The notes beneath the pieces were generated by a model. The model was not told the origin of the DNA, searched no databases, and worked only from the letters and a program-made list of their open reading frames with translations. DNA of 64,000 nucleotides from Diaporthe sp. PMI_573. Lineage: Eukaryota > Ascomycota > Sordariomycetes > Diaporthales > Diaporthaceae. Numbering within the stretch: the first letter of the stretch is position 1; every line of letters starts with the position of its first letter. The translations under genes were made by a program, and so were the position numbers. This document shows, in pieces, positions 23,858-34,002 of the stretch. Where the stretch lies: assembly GCA_021399435.1 (NCBI GenBank), contig JAJTUP010000004.1, forward strand, positions 1,860,001 through 1,924,000, written 5' to 3'.

Positions 23858-24092
23858 TCTCGTCGTCCAACCCAGCCGGGATCCTCCGTCGACTCACGTC
23901 AGACCGTCACTTCCGTGACTTCTTTGTTTCGAGGCAATTCCTCACTGTCATCCTCGTCCGTGACGACTTCCAGCCCACAACCTTCGTCTGCCCCTGTCCT
24001 GTCCGGCTCCAACAGCACATGAGCTGAAGTGTGGCCTCTGCTACTGCTGGTGGCAAACCCAAGTCTCATCCCGGACCATACCGTATCCCACC

Positions 24093-25646
24093 ATGCTCGA
24101 CGAAAACCTCCCAACCTTCCAGTTCAAACAGTCAAACGAGAACCCTCTCGCCAGTATTGTCTACTTCACACAAAACGGCTCCGAGCCTGCTCCAGAATAT
24201 GTCTTCAAGCGGGCCGACCCCTCCAACCCCGCGGCACGCAGGAGATATGCTGTTGCCCTGACCGACCCCTTCGCTCCCGACGTCGTCTACGCCGAGGTCG
24301 TCGTCGAGCCGGAATGGTCCCAGCCAACTCTGTCAGCAGCCGAGGTCAGGGCACAGCAGCATCAGAATGGGAACCCATCCCTTGCGCCCCAGCCTATGAT
24401 ACCCGACAACTTCACAATCTACCTGTACAACCCAGACCAAGCTGTCTCTGTCAAGTACAACCCGGGCTCCCTCACAAAGTCAGACACCTGGGAGTTTGAG
24501 ATGTTGTCCCAGAGCTTCAAGATGCCCTCCAACTCCCAAATCGATCGTCAGACCCAGAATGGTTCTCCCGTCGCCGACTTCCGCCCCAGGATCATGTTCA
24601 GATGGAAGAAGGAGGGGCGCAAGGACATGAGCTGTTTCAACGTTGGAAAGAGTGTCGGCAAGCACAAGAGCAAGGAGCCAGACATCACAGTGGCGCTTTT
24701 CAAGCAGGGCCGCGCAACGGCAGTGACTGTCTACGAACCAAACTTGCAGCGTATCGACATGGAGGACCGGAAAGGGCTGGACATTGTGCTTGTGCTCGGG
24801 GCTGAAGTGATCCGTGATTTGTACCTCGCGCCAGATAAGAGGCCGGATTTGTTCAACGTCGGGGCTACCGGACCACTGCCCGTCTCGGCCGGCAGGCGCA
24901 AGAACTCCAGGCCGAGCCCTCCCCCAGCTGGTCCCACGATGGCAGGTGCTCTAGGCCCGTCCGCGCCACAGGTGCGACCGGTCATGTCCACAGCCAACAT
25001 AGCGGCCTCCTCGTCTGGCAAACCAAGCAACGCAGCTATTGACGCTGAGACCGAGAGGCTGAAGGCGATGGTCGAGAGGGAGGAAAAGGAGCGGCAGGCT
25101 GCAAGGCAGAGGGAAGACCGCGAGCGCGAGAGGAGGGACCGGGAGGAGCAGAAACGCATCAAGCAGATGCTCGAGGACGAGGACAAGGAGAAGCGCCGGC
25201 GTGAGGCCGAGATAGCCAAGGAGACGGACCGGCTGAGGAAACTCTATGGCACCGAGGGGCAGGAAATCAGCTCAGGTCGCCCGCCCGCCCAGCAGCACCA
25301 AGGAAGCCCTCCCCTGCCCAACCGGCCGCAGTTCCAGCAGAATCGTCCACCGCAGCAGCAGCAACAGCAACATCCCAACTTCGCCCCTCCCCCACAGCGG
25401 CCCACGAGCGTCGGGCCGGGCACGGGGCCTTTTCACAGCTCTACCCTGAATAACCTGTTCGCCGGCCGGCCGTCCGGGCCCCCACCGCAGCAGGGGCAGT
25501 CGGGCCCGTCCCGACCTGGCCGTACGAAGCCGAACCAGGGTCCTTACTTGTCGGGGGCGAACCCGGCGGCGGCGGTGAGCGGGTTCTTCTCGGGCCTGAG
25601 GAAGGACGACAAGAAGATCACCAAGAAAAGGAGCGTGCAGTGGTAG
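24093..25646 (+). CDS. Fungal protein of unknown function with coiled coil and Pro/Gln-rich tail, 517 aa
   Basis: Single exon starting at ATG 24093 (context CCACCATGC). Residues 1-265 look like a folded domain with beta strands, for example FTIYLYNPDQAVSVKYNPG, TWEFEMLSQSFKMP, RIMFRWKKEG and DITVALFKQG. Residues about 275-310 are Pro/Ser-rich. Residues about 315-390 are a highly charged helix (KERQAARQREDRERERRDRE), almost certainly a coiled coil or single alpha-helix. Residues about 390-500 are Pro/Gln-rich (PQQQQQQHP). The tail ends in GFFSGLRKDDKKITKKRS, which is basic. I believe the family is conserved in filamentous fungi but know of no assigned function. The mix of folded head, charged helix and low-complexity tail would suit a scaffold. 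It has no catalytic signature and no membrane segment. Confidence 0.82.
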   Translation: MLDENLPTFQFKQSNENPLASIVYFTQNGSEPAPEYVFKRADPSNPAARRRYAVALTDPFAPDVVYAEVVVEPEWSQPTLSAAEVRAQQHQNGNPSLAPQPMIPDNFTIYLYNPDQAVSVKYNPGSLTKSDTWEFEMLSQSFKMPSNSQIDRQTQNGSPVADFRPRIMFRWKKEGRKDMSCFNVGKSVGKHKSKEPDITVALFKQGRATAVTVYEPNLQRIDMEDRKGLDIVLVLGAEVIRDLYLAPDKRPDLFNVGATGPLPVSAGRRKNSRPSPPPAGPTMAGALGPSAPQVRPVMSTANIAASSSGKPSNAAIDAETERLKAMVEREEKERQAARQREDRERERRDREEQKRIKQMLEDEDKEKRRREAEIAKETDRLRKLYGTEGQEISSGRPPAQQHQGSPPLPNRPQFQQNRPPQQQQQQHPNFAPPPQRPTSVGPGTGPFHSSTLNNLFAGRPSGPPPQQGQSGPSRPGRTKPNQGPYLSGANPAAAVSGFFSGLRKDDKKITKKRSVQW

Positions 25647-26648
25647 GTCCGTGGCTGTTTTGGCTCGGCCCGATGATTTCCGTGTGCTATGCGTCTCCAT
25701 CCCCCTTGGCATGGCACTGGCTTTTTGCTTTCTTGTTCTGGCATTGCGATGACTTCCCATGATGGTCATTTGTGGCGTTCTGGCGACAGTTCTTAGGGTT
25801 CCTGGGAGGAATGAGGGGGGAGATTTAGATACCTTGTGGATCAGTGGCTGGTCACGATGATGAATTTATACGACGCTTTCTCCTGTGGCTTCTTCCTGGA
25901 CGTACTGCATGTTGGGCGCTTACATGTAACGCTGACCGGACTCTTTTGGCCCTCTTCTCCCGTGACGCACAGTGCTTCCCGACGTCCCCTCGCATCTTTT
26001 GTGTCTCCCTGTTCGTGACCGTATGCACATGCTTGCTCTTTGCCGACGACGTTGTGGCATTGTGCTTACGAACCTACTTACAGCCCGGCATTGCGCAGCT
26101 TGCCAGAAGCATGCGCATACCTCCGCAAAGGGGTCTAAAGCGCTCTCCGGCATCCCGTTCACGGCTCTATCACGCATCCCATTCTAAGCTGGCCGCGGGC
26201 TTGGCTACAAATCTAACCGGGTTCTAGAAGTGTTCTCTGAGGAAATGGCGACAACATTCCACGAGCGTCAAAGCATACACTGGGGGGCATTGTAGTTCCG
26301 AACTCTTGGTGGGCGCATGAGCAGACATTAATAATATTATTTCTGAGTAGTATTGCTAAGGGAGAGGAAAGGGACGGCCGGGTGACGATTGTGCTGACAA
26401 GGTAGTGTCGGGTCTGAATTTAAGGATTTTGACACTCAATGAGCCATTGTCTTTCCTTCTCCCGGCGCAAAAAATAGCTGTCATGGCGCTCTGGCTGTTA
26501 GTTGTTGAGTCGTAAGAATAGGTCATCAATCATGAGATGCGTAGGTAGTAAGTCTTTACCAACAATCTGAGGGGTGTTTGTGAGGGGGGAGGGGGATACC
26601 AATACTGTCACCAACTGTTCTGGCGACGGCCACGGCCTGCTGGCTTCT
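25647..26648. other. Intergenic region between convergent genes
   Basis: It holds the 3' ends of the plus-strand 517-residue gene and the minus-strand 548-residue gene. No further gene, RNA or repeat is visible. Confidence 0.6.
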
Positions 26649-28295
26649 TCATCGCCAGAACCACCCGGAGCGCTCACTGTCCGTGCTTCCCTGAGGCTTG
26701 TCAGATGGCGGTCTCGCCGCTGCCGCCTCCTCTCTTGCTCTCTTCACCCTCTCCCTGCCCTGTTCTTCCAGGCGCTCCAGCCCTTCTTGATACCGCTGCG
26801 ACTTGTGCTCCTCGCCGCCAGTGGCTGTTTCCCCGCCACTTGCCGCCTCGTCCGCGGGCGCGAATGGCTGTATCATTGCCAAGCGCTTCCTGTTCTGCTC
26901 TTCCAGGAGCATCAGCTGCCGCTGATAGTCTTCAAGATGGGAGTTGCCGGGGCGCGGATCCCTCAACTCGGCCCTCCTCCGCTGATCCTGGAGAATCAGC
27001 TCCTGCTCATACTGCCAAAGGGCGGTGTTGGCGCGCGGGTTCCTCGACTCGGTCCTCCTCCGCTGCTCCTGGAGAATCAGCTGCATCTGCTGTTTCTTGA
27101 GGGCCAGGTTCTCGGGGTCCAGGCCTGACTCGTCGGCCGCCGCAGTAGTGGCCCGGAACGCCTCCAGCTGCTCGTCCGAGGACTTGCCGATGAAGGCAGC
27201 GTACTGCTCGGGCGTCATCAACACGGAGACCGGCGCGTCGGAGCGCGGCCGGTATTCCTGTTGGGGAGGACGGTCGCCTTGGGGGCCAGAGCGGACGGAG
27301 TAGCGCGTGTCGTAGTCGACTGTCTCGCCCTTCGCGTTGAGTCTCCTGACTTCAGTCCTGGAGTGGATAAAGCCGAACATGTCGACGTGCTCGGAAGATG
27401 TCCTGATTGTCTTGCCACCGGACGGGTCGTGTTCTACCGTCTCACTGACAGGCGGGTTGTCCCTCGCGGGATGCTCTGCCGGCGGAAGAGCCTGTCTCGC
27501 CTTGGCCTTCATAAAGTCGTCCAGGGATTTGTCGGGTGAGGCCGAGGCGGACTGGATCATTTCATACAGGTCCTCCTCTGTGGCGGGCTGGTCTTCCTCG
27601 CCAGCCGACGCATGCCGCGCATCGCCATTCGCTCTCACGTTCCTGCTGCCGGACTCGTTATCTTCAGAGCGCACACCAGAGAGTGCTTCCATGGAGTCTT
27701 TGGCGAATTTCTGCACCGAACGCATCATCTCGGCCACGTCCTGCCCCATGACCTCCTCCATACTTGGGAATCCGCCAGCCAGCCTGGGCTGTTCCCAAAT
27801 AAAAGGCGGAGGCAGCAGAGCGTCGCCATATAGTCGTCTGACCCAGGCGGACGGTGTCTCTGGCTTGACGGGCCCTCCCGCGGCCGTCCTCTTCAGGCCT
27901 GCTCGCATCCCCAGGTCCATCAGCTGCCCTCGGAATGGATTGCTTGCAGACATGAGGTCCTCAAAGGCCTCGGGGAAGCCAAAGTCGGCGGGGTCAACAC
28001 CGAGGGGCAGGTCCATGGGGGTAGGCTGGGGAAGGTGACGCAAGTTGTGTGGACTGTAAGGGTCGACATAGCACCAGTCGTCCCAGTAATTGATCATGGG
28101 GGACTGCTGCTTGAGACTCCCTGCGGTATGGGTGGAGTCATGGTATTGAGTATCACCCGCAACCGCAGGCTTGTCACGGTCGTCGTTGGTGCCGGTGAAG
28201 ACAGAGACGCCGGTGCCAATGCGGGCGTTGACGTGGTTCTTGAAGCGGATGAAGGGGTTGAAGGGGCCCTGCGGCTCTTTGTCGGCGTCGGACAT
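26649..28295 (-). CDS. Protein of unknown function with three tandem Gln/Arg-rich repeats, 548 aa
   Basis: Single exon, start at 28295. The N-terminus (NPFIRFKNHVNARIGTG) and the WDDWCYVDPYSPHNLR segment look conserved and folded. A short helical part (EEVMGQDVAEMMRSVQKFA) follows near 180-200. The middle contains a beta-rich SSEHVDMFGFIHSRTEVRRLN stretch. Residues about 400-475 hold three related units: MQLILQEQRRRTESRNPR, QELILQDQRRRAELRDPR and RQLMLLEEQNRKRLAM. The last of these resembles a YQMQLMLLEQQNKKRL-type motif that I recall in many filamentous-fungus proteins. The C-terminus is another charged helix (RYQEGLERLEEQGRERVKRA). There are no membrane segments or catalytic motifs. The gene is divergent from the NIPA transporter gene, sharing about 1.1 kb of upstream DNA. 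Function is unknown. Confidence 0.8.
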   Translation of the reverse strand: MSDADKEPQGPFNPFIRFKNHVNARIGTGVSVFTGTNDDRDKPAVAGDTQYHDSTHTAGSLKQQSPMINYWDDWCYVDPYSPHNLRHLPQPTPMDLPLGVDPADFGFPEAFEDLMSASNPFRGQLMDLGMRAGLKRTAAGGPVKPETPSAWVRRLYGDALLPPPFIWEQPRLAGGFPSMEEVMGQDVAEMMRSVQKFAKDSMEALSGVRSEDNESGSRNVRANGDARHASAGEEDQPATEEDLYEMIQSASASPDKSLDDFMKAKARQALPPAEHPARDNPPVSETVEHDPSGGKTIRTSSEHVDMFGFIHSRTEVRRLNAKGETVDYDTRYSVRSGPQGDRPPQQEYRPRSDAPVSVLMTPEQYAAFIGKSSDEQLEAFRATTAAADESGLDPENLALKKQQMQLILQEQRRRTESRNPRANTALWQYEQELILQDQRRRAELRDPRPGNSHLEDYQRQLMLLEEQNRKRLAMIQPFAPADEAASGGETATGGEEHKSQRYQEGLERLEEQGRERVKRAREEAAAARPPSDKPQGSTDSERSGWFWR

Positions 28296-29428
28296 TGTGG
28301 TGATTCCGGGTGGATGCTCGCCGTGTTAGGTCTCGGGTTGACCGGACGGGCGTGACGGTCCGCAGGGGATGCTCGGGGAGATGGATGATGGGGCCAGACG
28401 ATGGGAGGAGGTGGGGATGGGGAGAAGGGGAGACGGGGAGACGGGGAGATGGCTGGACAAACGGAGATTTGAAGCTCGAGCCTCGATCGACCCCGCCAAC
28501 TGATACTGTTGTGCAGATGAGCTGTGCGTGCATGCGCCTTGCTTCTTCTTGTTTCCCGAGATGGGAACTTGCATATATTTGGGGCAGACCGGCCCGCTCA
28601 TTATTTTCGTTGTGCCACCTGAGGGACGGGCAGGGCTGCCACACCAATAGCGGTCGAAATAAAGGCGAGGTGAGATGAGAGTTCACGCTAATGAATAAAT
28701 GACTGATGAGAGATCGTTATTCCTAGTGGCATATGGAAAAAAAGCTAGGTGGGACCAGGCCGTGCAAGACGCTGTGCTAAAGACGCTGTGCTAAAGACGC
28801 TGTGCTAAAGACGCTGTGCTATGTAATGCGGCGTGGACACACTTGATATTCGGCCGGGAGGAGCCCGTCCGGGTTCAGTGAAATGGGCCACGGGTAGCGG
28901 GTGGGGAGTGGATATGACGGCATCCGCGCGGTTTTCCATGGCGAGCCGTTTAATGCGAGATGCGACCAATCTCGCAGGCTCCCAAGACTGCTCCGCGCAG
29001 CTCCGCAGGCAGGATATCACACAACTGCACGTCTTGCTCACACTCGATCATTTCGCATACCGCAGGTTACAACGTTGTTCTATTTGCCCTGCATCTATTC
29101 TTGTAATCGCCTGTTCCCGTCCTCCCACACTGCGAATCCTTCGCCATCGCTCTGGGCCCCCCCCGGCAAACAAACTCTCGACTCTCTCCTGTACTCCGTA
29201 CCACCGCTTCATGCACGCATTGCGACCTTGCTCCCCCGGCCCGACTTCCAAATCCTAGGCGAGCTTTCGAAACTCGAGCCGACATCTCCAACAATATATC
29301 GGATTTTTATGTACATAGCCCCCCGAATCACTCGAGCCTGCATCAATCGATCGACACCACCCATGATACACCCTTCCTCGAGCCGTTGGAACTCCCCGTC
29401 GGCAGCCACTGACGGCCCCTGAGCCGCC
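28296..29428. other. Shared upstream region of two divergent genes
   Basis: This 1.1 kb separates the minus-strand 548-residue gene from the plus-strand NIPA gene and must contain both promoters. It holds a perfect 4 x 14-bp repeat at 28766-28821 and AGACGGGG-type repeats at about 28430-28450. I see no coding region of its own. Confidence 0.6.
28766..28821. repeat. Perfect tandem repeat, four copies of 14 bp
   Basis: The unit AAGACGCTGTGCTA is repeated exactly four times (28766, 28780, 28794, 28808) with no mismatch. It lies between two divergent genes, about 470 bases from one start codon and 610 from the other. Confidence 0.97.
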
Positions 29429-31657
29429 ATGTACCTACCGATATTGCCTGCCTCCATACCAGCGAGATCCGTCACCCAGTACCTGCCCGCCTACACTGCT
29501 ACCGACTACCTGCGCCAGGGCGAGGGCGACAGTGATGGGAAACCCGACGGGCCCAGGAAGGGCCTGGAGGAGTGGTCGAGCTTGATAGGCATAGTAACCG
29601 CCATCGTGGGCAACGTCCTCATCGCCCTGGCCCTGAACGTCCAGAGATACGCGCACATCCGATTACACAGGGAAAAGGTGCGAAACCGGGAGCGTGCGAA
29701 ACAAGCTCTCAAGAATGCGATAAATGGGAATGGAGCGCCGCAGACGGGCTATGGATCCGTGGACGAGTCGCGAGGAGGAGCCCACACGCCGGGCGACGAC
29801 GACGACGACGCCGCCCGCGGCGCGCAAGAGTCGGACCCCCTGACGCAGTCCTTCCAGTCCGGCGACTCGCGCTGGTCCGAGAACTCAGACGACGGGGCCG
29901 CGACGCAAAACTCCACCAACTACCTCAAGTCGCCGTACTGGTGGCTCGGCCAGATCCTCATCACCGTGGGCGAGATGGGCAACTTCCTGGCCTACGGCTT
30001 CGCCCCGGCCTCCATCGTGTCGCCGCTCGGCGTCGTCGCCCTGGTCTCCAACTGCATCATCGCGCCAATAGTGTTCAAGGAGAAGTTCCGCAAGCGCGAC
30101 TTTTGGGGCGTGGTCATCGCCGTCTTTGGGGCGGTGACTGTCGTCCTGAGCGCCAATACCCAGGAGACCAAGCTAGACCCCCACGCCGTCTGGGATGCCA
30201 TCACCACCACCGCATTCGAGGTGTATATGGGTGTGACCTGCGGCCTGATCGTCCTTCTCATGTGGCTGAGCCCTAAATATGGCAACCGCACCATTCTTAT
30301 CGACCTCGGTCTCGTGGGCTTGTTTGGTAGGTGACAGTGCTCTTATCATCTTCAGCCTCTGTGCGATTCACTGACAGTGCTCCCAGGTGGCTACACTGTG
30401 CTCTCGACCAAGGGCGTGTCGTCCATGTTGTCTTCAACACTACTTCGGGCCTTCGCGACACCAATGATCTACGTGCTCTTGTTTATCCTGCTCGGCACTG
30501 CCGTCATGCAAGTCCGCTATGTAAACAAGGCTCTGCAAAGATTCGACTCGACACAGGTCATCCCCATCCAGTTCGTTTCGTTCACACTGTGCGTGATCAT
30601 AGGAAGCGCAGTTCTGTACAGAGACTTTGAGCGGACGACATCCGAGCAGGCCGTCAAATTCACCGGTGGCTGTTTTCTGACCTTCTTCGGCGTGTTCCTC
30701 ATTACTAGCGGTAGGGATGCGGGAGATGACGACGAAGACATGCTCTCTGACGACGACGACGTCGAAGAGACCATTGGTCTGGCAGACCAGGAGCCCGATG
30801 ACCCTCCGTCCCCTGTGCAGCAGAGACGTCGGGGCAGCGACGCAAAGCGCTCACGGCGGTCCTCCCGGGTGAGCTTCATGGACGCCGTCAACAAGCCCCT
30901 GGCAGTCCTTCAAGAATCGGGCGTTCCGTCGTCGAGGGCGCCGGCGACACCGCCAAAGGCGTCATTCTTCCCATCAGGAGAAGCTGGCGAGTCAGCGCCT
31001 CTGTTGCGGACGCGCTCACAGGATCGACATTCCACACCCCCAGTCCACCCGGGGATAGCACATGCGATGTCATCGGAATCAGCCATCTCGATATCCAGCG
31101 CCACGCCGATAAGTTCTGAACCGCCCACACATCCTGGCACACCCTTGGGGCAAAACTCGGCCCTCCCTGCCATCAACATCCCCCACGATGGCAGCCCCGT
31201 AACACCAAGACCGCAGTCAGCATCGAGATCATCCCACACCCACCACTTCACGGGGCCGCTCTTCTCACCATCCCCGTTCCACTCGACCGTCAGCGGCCTC
31301 GTCCCATCGAACCTGGTCAAAGACGCCCACCAGGTGCGGAGGCCGTCGTCACGGCGGAGGCCCAGCCTGCGCTCGAGCCTGTACGTCTCACACGACGACC
31401 TGAACGTGGAGCCCATAGGCGAGGAGGAGGAGAGGTTGATCATGTCCGCGATCGAGAGGAGCCGGACGGCGGATGAGTCGCAGATCCCCGGGCAGCAGGG
31501 CAAGAGGGGCGTCAGGGCCCGCGCCAAGAGCCTGACTAATTCGGTGGGGGACCTCTTCGGCGTGAGGAGGAAGCGCGAAGACGGTGCACCGCGCGAGGGC
31601 GGCGAGAGCGGGCAGAGTAGCCAGGTGCCCGGGGACTTTAGCACCGAGACGTTGTGA
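29429..31657 (+). CDS. NIPA-type (DUF803) magnesium transporter, two exons
   Basis: Exons are 29429-30326 and 30387-31657, giving 722 residues. The 60-nt intron has donor GTAGGT and acceptor CCCAG. The transmembrane core starts with SSLIGIVTAIVGNVLIALAL. It continues with YWWLGQILITVGEMGNFLAY, FAPASIVSPLGVVALVSNCI, KRDFWGVVIAVFGAVTVVL, VTCGLIVLLMWLS, TPMIYVLLFILLGTAVM, PIQFVSFTLCVIIGSAVLYR and GGCFLTFFGVFLI. The order and wording are those of the NIPA family. About 100 hydrophilic residues separate the first and second segments, and the last 290 residues form a long Ser/Pro-rich tail that is probably cytosolic. Known role of the family: Mg2+ transport across plasma or endosomal membranes. The start ATG follows GAGCCGCC. 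Confidence 0.92.
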
Positions 31658-32154
31658 AGACGCTTAGAGAAAAGTGTTTTTTTTGTCTTGAGAAGAGGTG
31701 GGAGTGCTTGGGTGTTTTCTGGAGTCGGAGAGTTTTCATGGGCGGCACCGCATTGGGACGGCGTTCGGGGAGGGGAGGGCAATCTGTTGATTTCCAATAA
31801 GGGAGCGTTCGACTTTCGTTCATTTGTTGTTTTTTTTTTTTTAATTTGACCGGTAGATATGGCCAGGCTTTGAATACCCCAGCTCCTGGTTCTTTCCGCA
31901 CAGATGTAGACATGGTGAAATAAGATATCCCGCTCTACTGAGGACAACTACTTTGAATTGGGCACTCGTGAGCTGTGCGGACTGTTGAGTTGAGGGGCTG
32001 AGAAATCGAATGAAGCATCATGGCTTGACTGGATGGAGCATCGTAGCCTTTCGACGAGTTGAGCCTTTGAGACAGGTTAACTTGCCTCGCTCGACTCCTT
32101 GAGGAGCAGTCACTTCCTCGACACACACACAGTCAACACAAGTCCGCCCATAGC
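31658..32154. other. 3' flank of the NIPA gene
   Basis: No gene is visible. A T-rich run lies at about 31,828-31,842. Downstream of it the sequence is mixed and leads into the degenerate minisatellite. Confidence 0.5.
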
Positions 32155-32585
32155 TTTCCTGGGACAACTCTGTCTGCACAGCGTTCCAACAGATGAGCTA
32201 CTACAGGATAAACTGTCATAGGATTACCTACTTGTTTCCGTGGGAAACCCTACTGGAGAACTACCTCTTACAGGGTAACCTCCCACATGATAACCTTCTC
32301 TGGTATAACCTCTGGTATAAATTGCTGTGAGATAACTTGTCTAGGTCAAATTCCTCTGCGATAACTTCGTCTGGATGACCTCCCCTAGGATAACTTCACC
32401 CAGGATAACCTCATGTGATACAATTCAATGTGGTATAATCTTATGCGGGAGAGCCTCATTTGGTACAACCCGTAAAGTAGCTTGAATTGTAGCAGCACCT
32501 GCCTTGGGATAACCCCCAATAGCACAACCTACCCTTGAGTCGCTTTCCGTGGTACAATCTACACGGAAAACTGTGGATTACCTGG
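32155..32585. repeat. Degenerate 15-bp minisatellite, locus 1
   Basis: About twenty diverged units follow each other with a period near 15 bases and a consensus close to CCTCTAGGATAACCT. Clear full-length units include CTTACAGGGTAACCT, TCTCTGGTATAACCT, GCTGTGAGATAACTT, CCTCTGCGATAACTT and CACCCAGGATAACCT. Several units have lost or gained 1-3 bases. The same unit recurs near 54.9 kb. No open frame depends on it. Confidence 0.8.
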
Positions 32586-33306
32586 TGAGAGTACTATTCC
32601 TGGGTCTTCAAAACCGGGCATGACAACAGATGAGTCGAGATGGGTTCCATCTCAACGCTCAGTTTCCTCTCATTGAGCTACGTAGCTGTCGAATAACAAT
32701 GAATTTGCGTATCGCCATCAATGCAAGGATGCTTGCAGTGTGTGTGCTCAGAGTCAGGTTCGTGCCTGCGAAAGTGGGAAGGCACGCCTGCGTTCCTCCC
32801 CAGTAGCCAGTAGGGGGTGTACCAGGTACAAGTTTAAGGTTTAGGCCCATCCCGCTCCGTCCACCCGGACCCGTCCACGTGCCAGGACCTCAAAGGTGTC
32901 GCCACTCGCGAGTAAATGCTCAAAATGTTCTACATGATAACTGGGAGTTAATGAGCGGGGCCGGGACTTGCCAAAACCAAATTGCGCCTGTCAACGGCTT
33001 GGAGTTGTTGAGTGGGAGTGTGGCGAGGGCAACCCGTCTGCGGCTCGGGGTCGAGTCTCATTCCCGTCAACTATACCGGCAACTTTTTGGCTTGCAACTT
33101 GTCAACTTCCTTTGACTTTGATAAAAGAAAGAATTAAAAGCCTGTTTCACATTTCTCCAGCTCAACGGACCCCAAATGCCTGTGGCCCACTGTGTGGCCG
33201 ACAAAGGGGTGGGCAAACGGTCCACCCGCCGGTCCACCCACAACCTGTCCAGCATCTCCACAACGCTAACCAACTCCATAATATTGCAAATTCACGTCTA
33301 TGCAAC
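32586..33306. other. Spacer between minisatellite and tRNA gene
   Basis: No gene is supportable. The last 30 bases contain AT-rich ATAATATTG, a possible upstream element of the tRNA gene. Confidence 0.45.
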
Positions 33307-33378
33307 AGCTACATAGCTCAGGGGAAGAGCGCCGGGCTCATAACCCGGAGGTCGCTGGATCGAAACCAGTTGTAGCTA
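33307..33378 (+). tRNA. Initiator tRNA-Met (anticodon CAU), no intron
   Basis: The 72-nt sequence folds as a cloverleaf. The acceptor stem AGCTACA pairs with TGTAGCT; the D arm is GCTC/GAGC, the anticodon stem CCGGG/CCCGG around loop CTCATAA, and the T stem GCTGG/CCAGT around loop ATCGAAA. The features mark it as the initiator and not the elongator: an A1-U72 end pair, three consecutive G-C pairs at the bottom of the anticodon stem, and A54 and A60 in the T loop in place of T54. Internal A box TAGCTCAGGGG and B box GGATCGAAACC are intact. The 3' CCA is not encoded, as expected in eukaryotes. Confidence 0.96.
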
Positions 33379-33388
33379 CTTGATCTCA

Positions 33389-33394
33389 TTTTTT
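33389..33394 (+). terminator. RNA polymerase III terminator (T6)
   Basis: A run of six T begins 11 bases after the tRNA end, the usual position for Pol III termination. A second T-run follows shortly after. Confidence 0.85.
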
Positions 33395-34002
33395 GCATTT
33401 TTGTGGGATGCCTGGTGGTGCCTGAGACAAGTTCTGCATGGGTTTCTCTATTCCTCAGTCTTTCCTGTGATCAGAACGCCTGTGGGGTCTTTTTTGACTG
33501 CACGATTGATTGTCTCGGTGACTCAGAGGTCTTAGACATGGGCACTTCGACCACAACATCACATGTTTTTTTGCTTCTTCACAGCATGTTCAAAATGAAG
33601 ACAGTATGGTAAATCATCATTGATGCTAGGTCTTTCATTCAATATGCAGAATCCATGTGTACTTCATTCACAACCAGCAGTCTCACAATTGATTCCTCAT
33701 TTTCACCAACTTGAAGATTAAAAGCACATCAGCAAGGGAGGTCGTGGTCATTCACATATTTCATTAGTAGACGGGCCACACTTTTGAGCCACTAGCACAG
33801 ATGGCTCTCACCTCATCATAGAAATGGTAATGGGTATCATTATATCTACACATAAATCCTAGCCCTACATACGTTTTTACCGAGCACTCATAGCACTCAT
33901 AGCACTAGCATACAAGTCATCAAAAACATTAAGGTCTAGCCGTTACGCCGGCGAGCGTGCAAGCAACATTCCTCGAACCTGCCGCCACTTTTCACCCTTT
34001 TC
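33395..34002. other. 3' flank between the tRNA gene and the DUF4203 gene
   Basis: This is AT-richer intergenic DNA with no gene. Its right end is the 3' flank of the minus-strand DUF4203 gene. A short ATAGCACTC repeat occurs near 33,890-33,910. Confidence 0.5.

Larger units (their letters stand above)
22490..24092. other. Intergenic region with short tandem repeats
   Basis: No gene is supportable. The stretch carries three exact TGTCTGCCC units at 23371-23397 and a CATCGTATTG/CATCGCATCG-type repeat at about 23817-23857. A C/T-rich tract from about 23,400 onward is likely the promoter and leader of the next gene. Confidence 0.6.

Noticed and set aside
30910..31947. 345-residue minus-strand open frame
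   Set aside because: Antisense to the low-complexity tail of the NIPA transporter. No recognisable domain.
32155..32585. CRISPR-like array
   Set aside because: Units are 15 bases with no spacer pattern, are heavily diverged, and the genome is eukaryotic.
33307..33378. Elongator tRNA-Met
   Set aside because: The A1-U72 pair, the three G-C pairs of the anticodon stem and A54/A60 in the T loop are initiator features.
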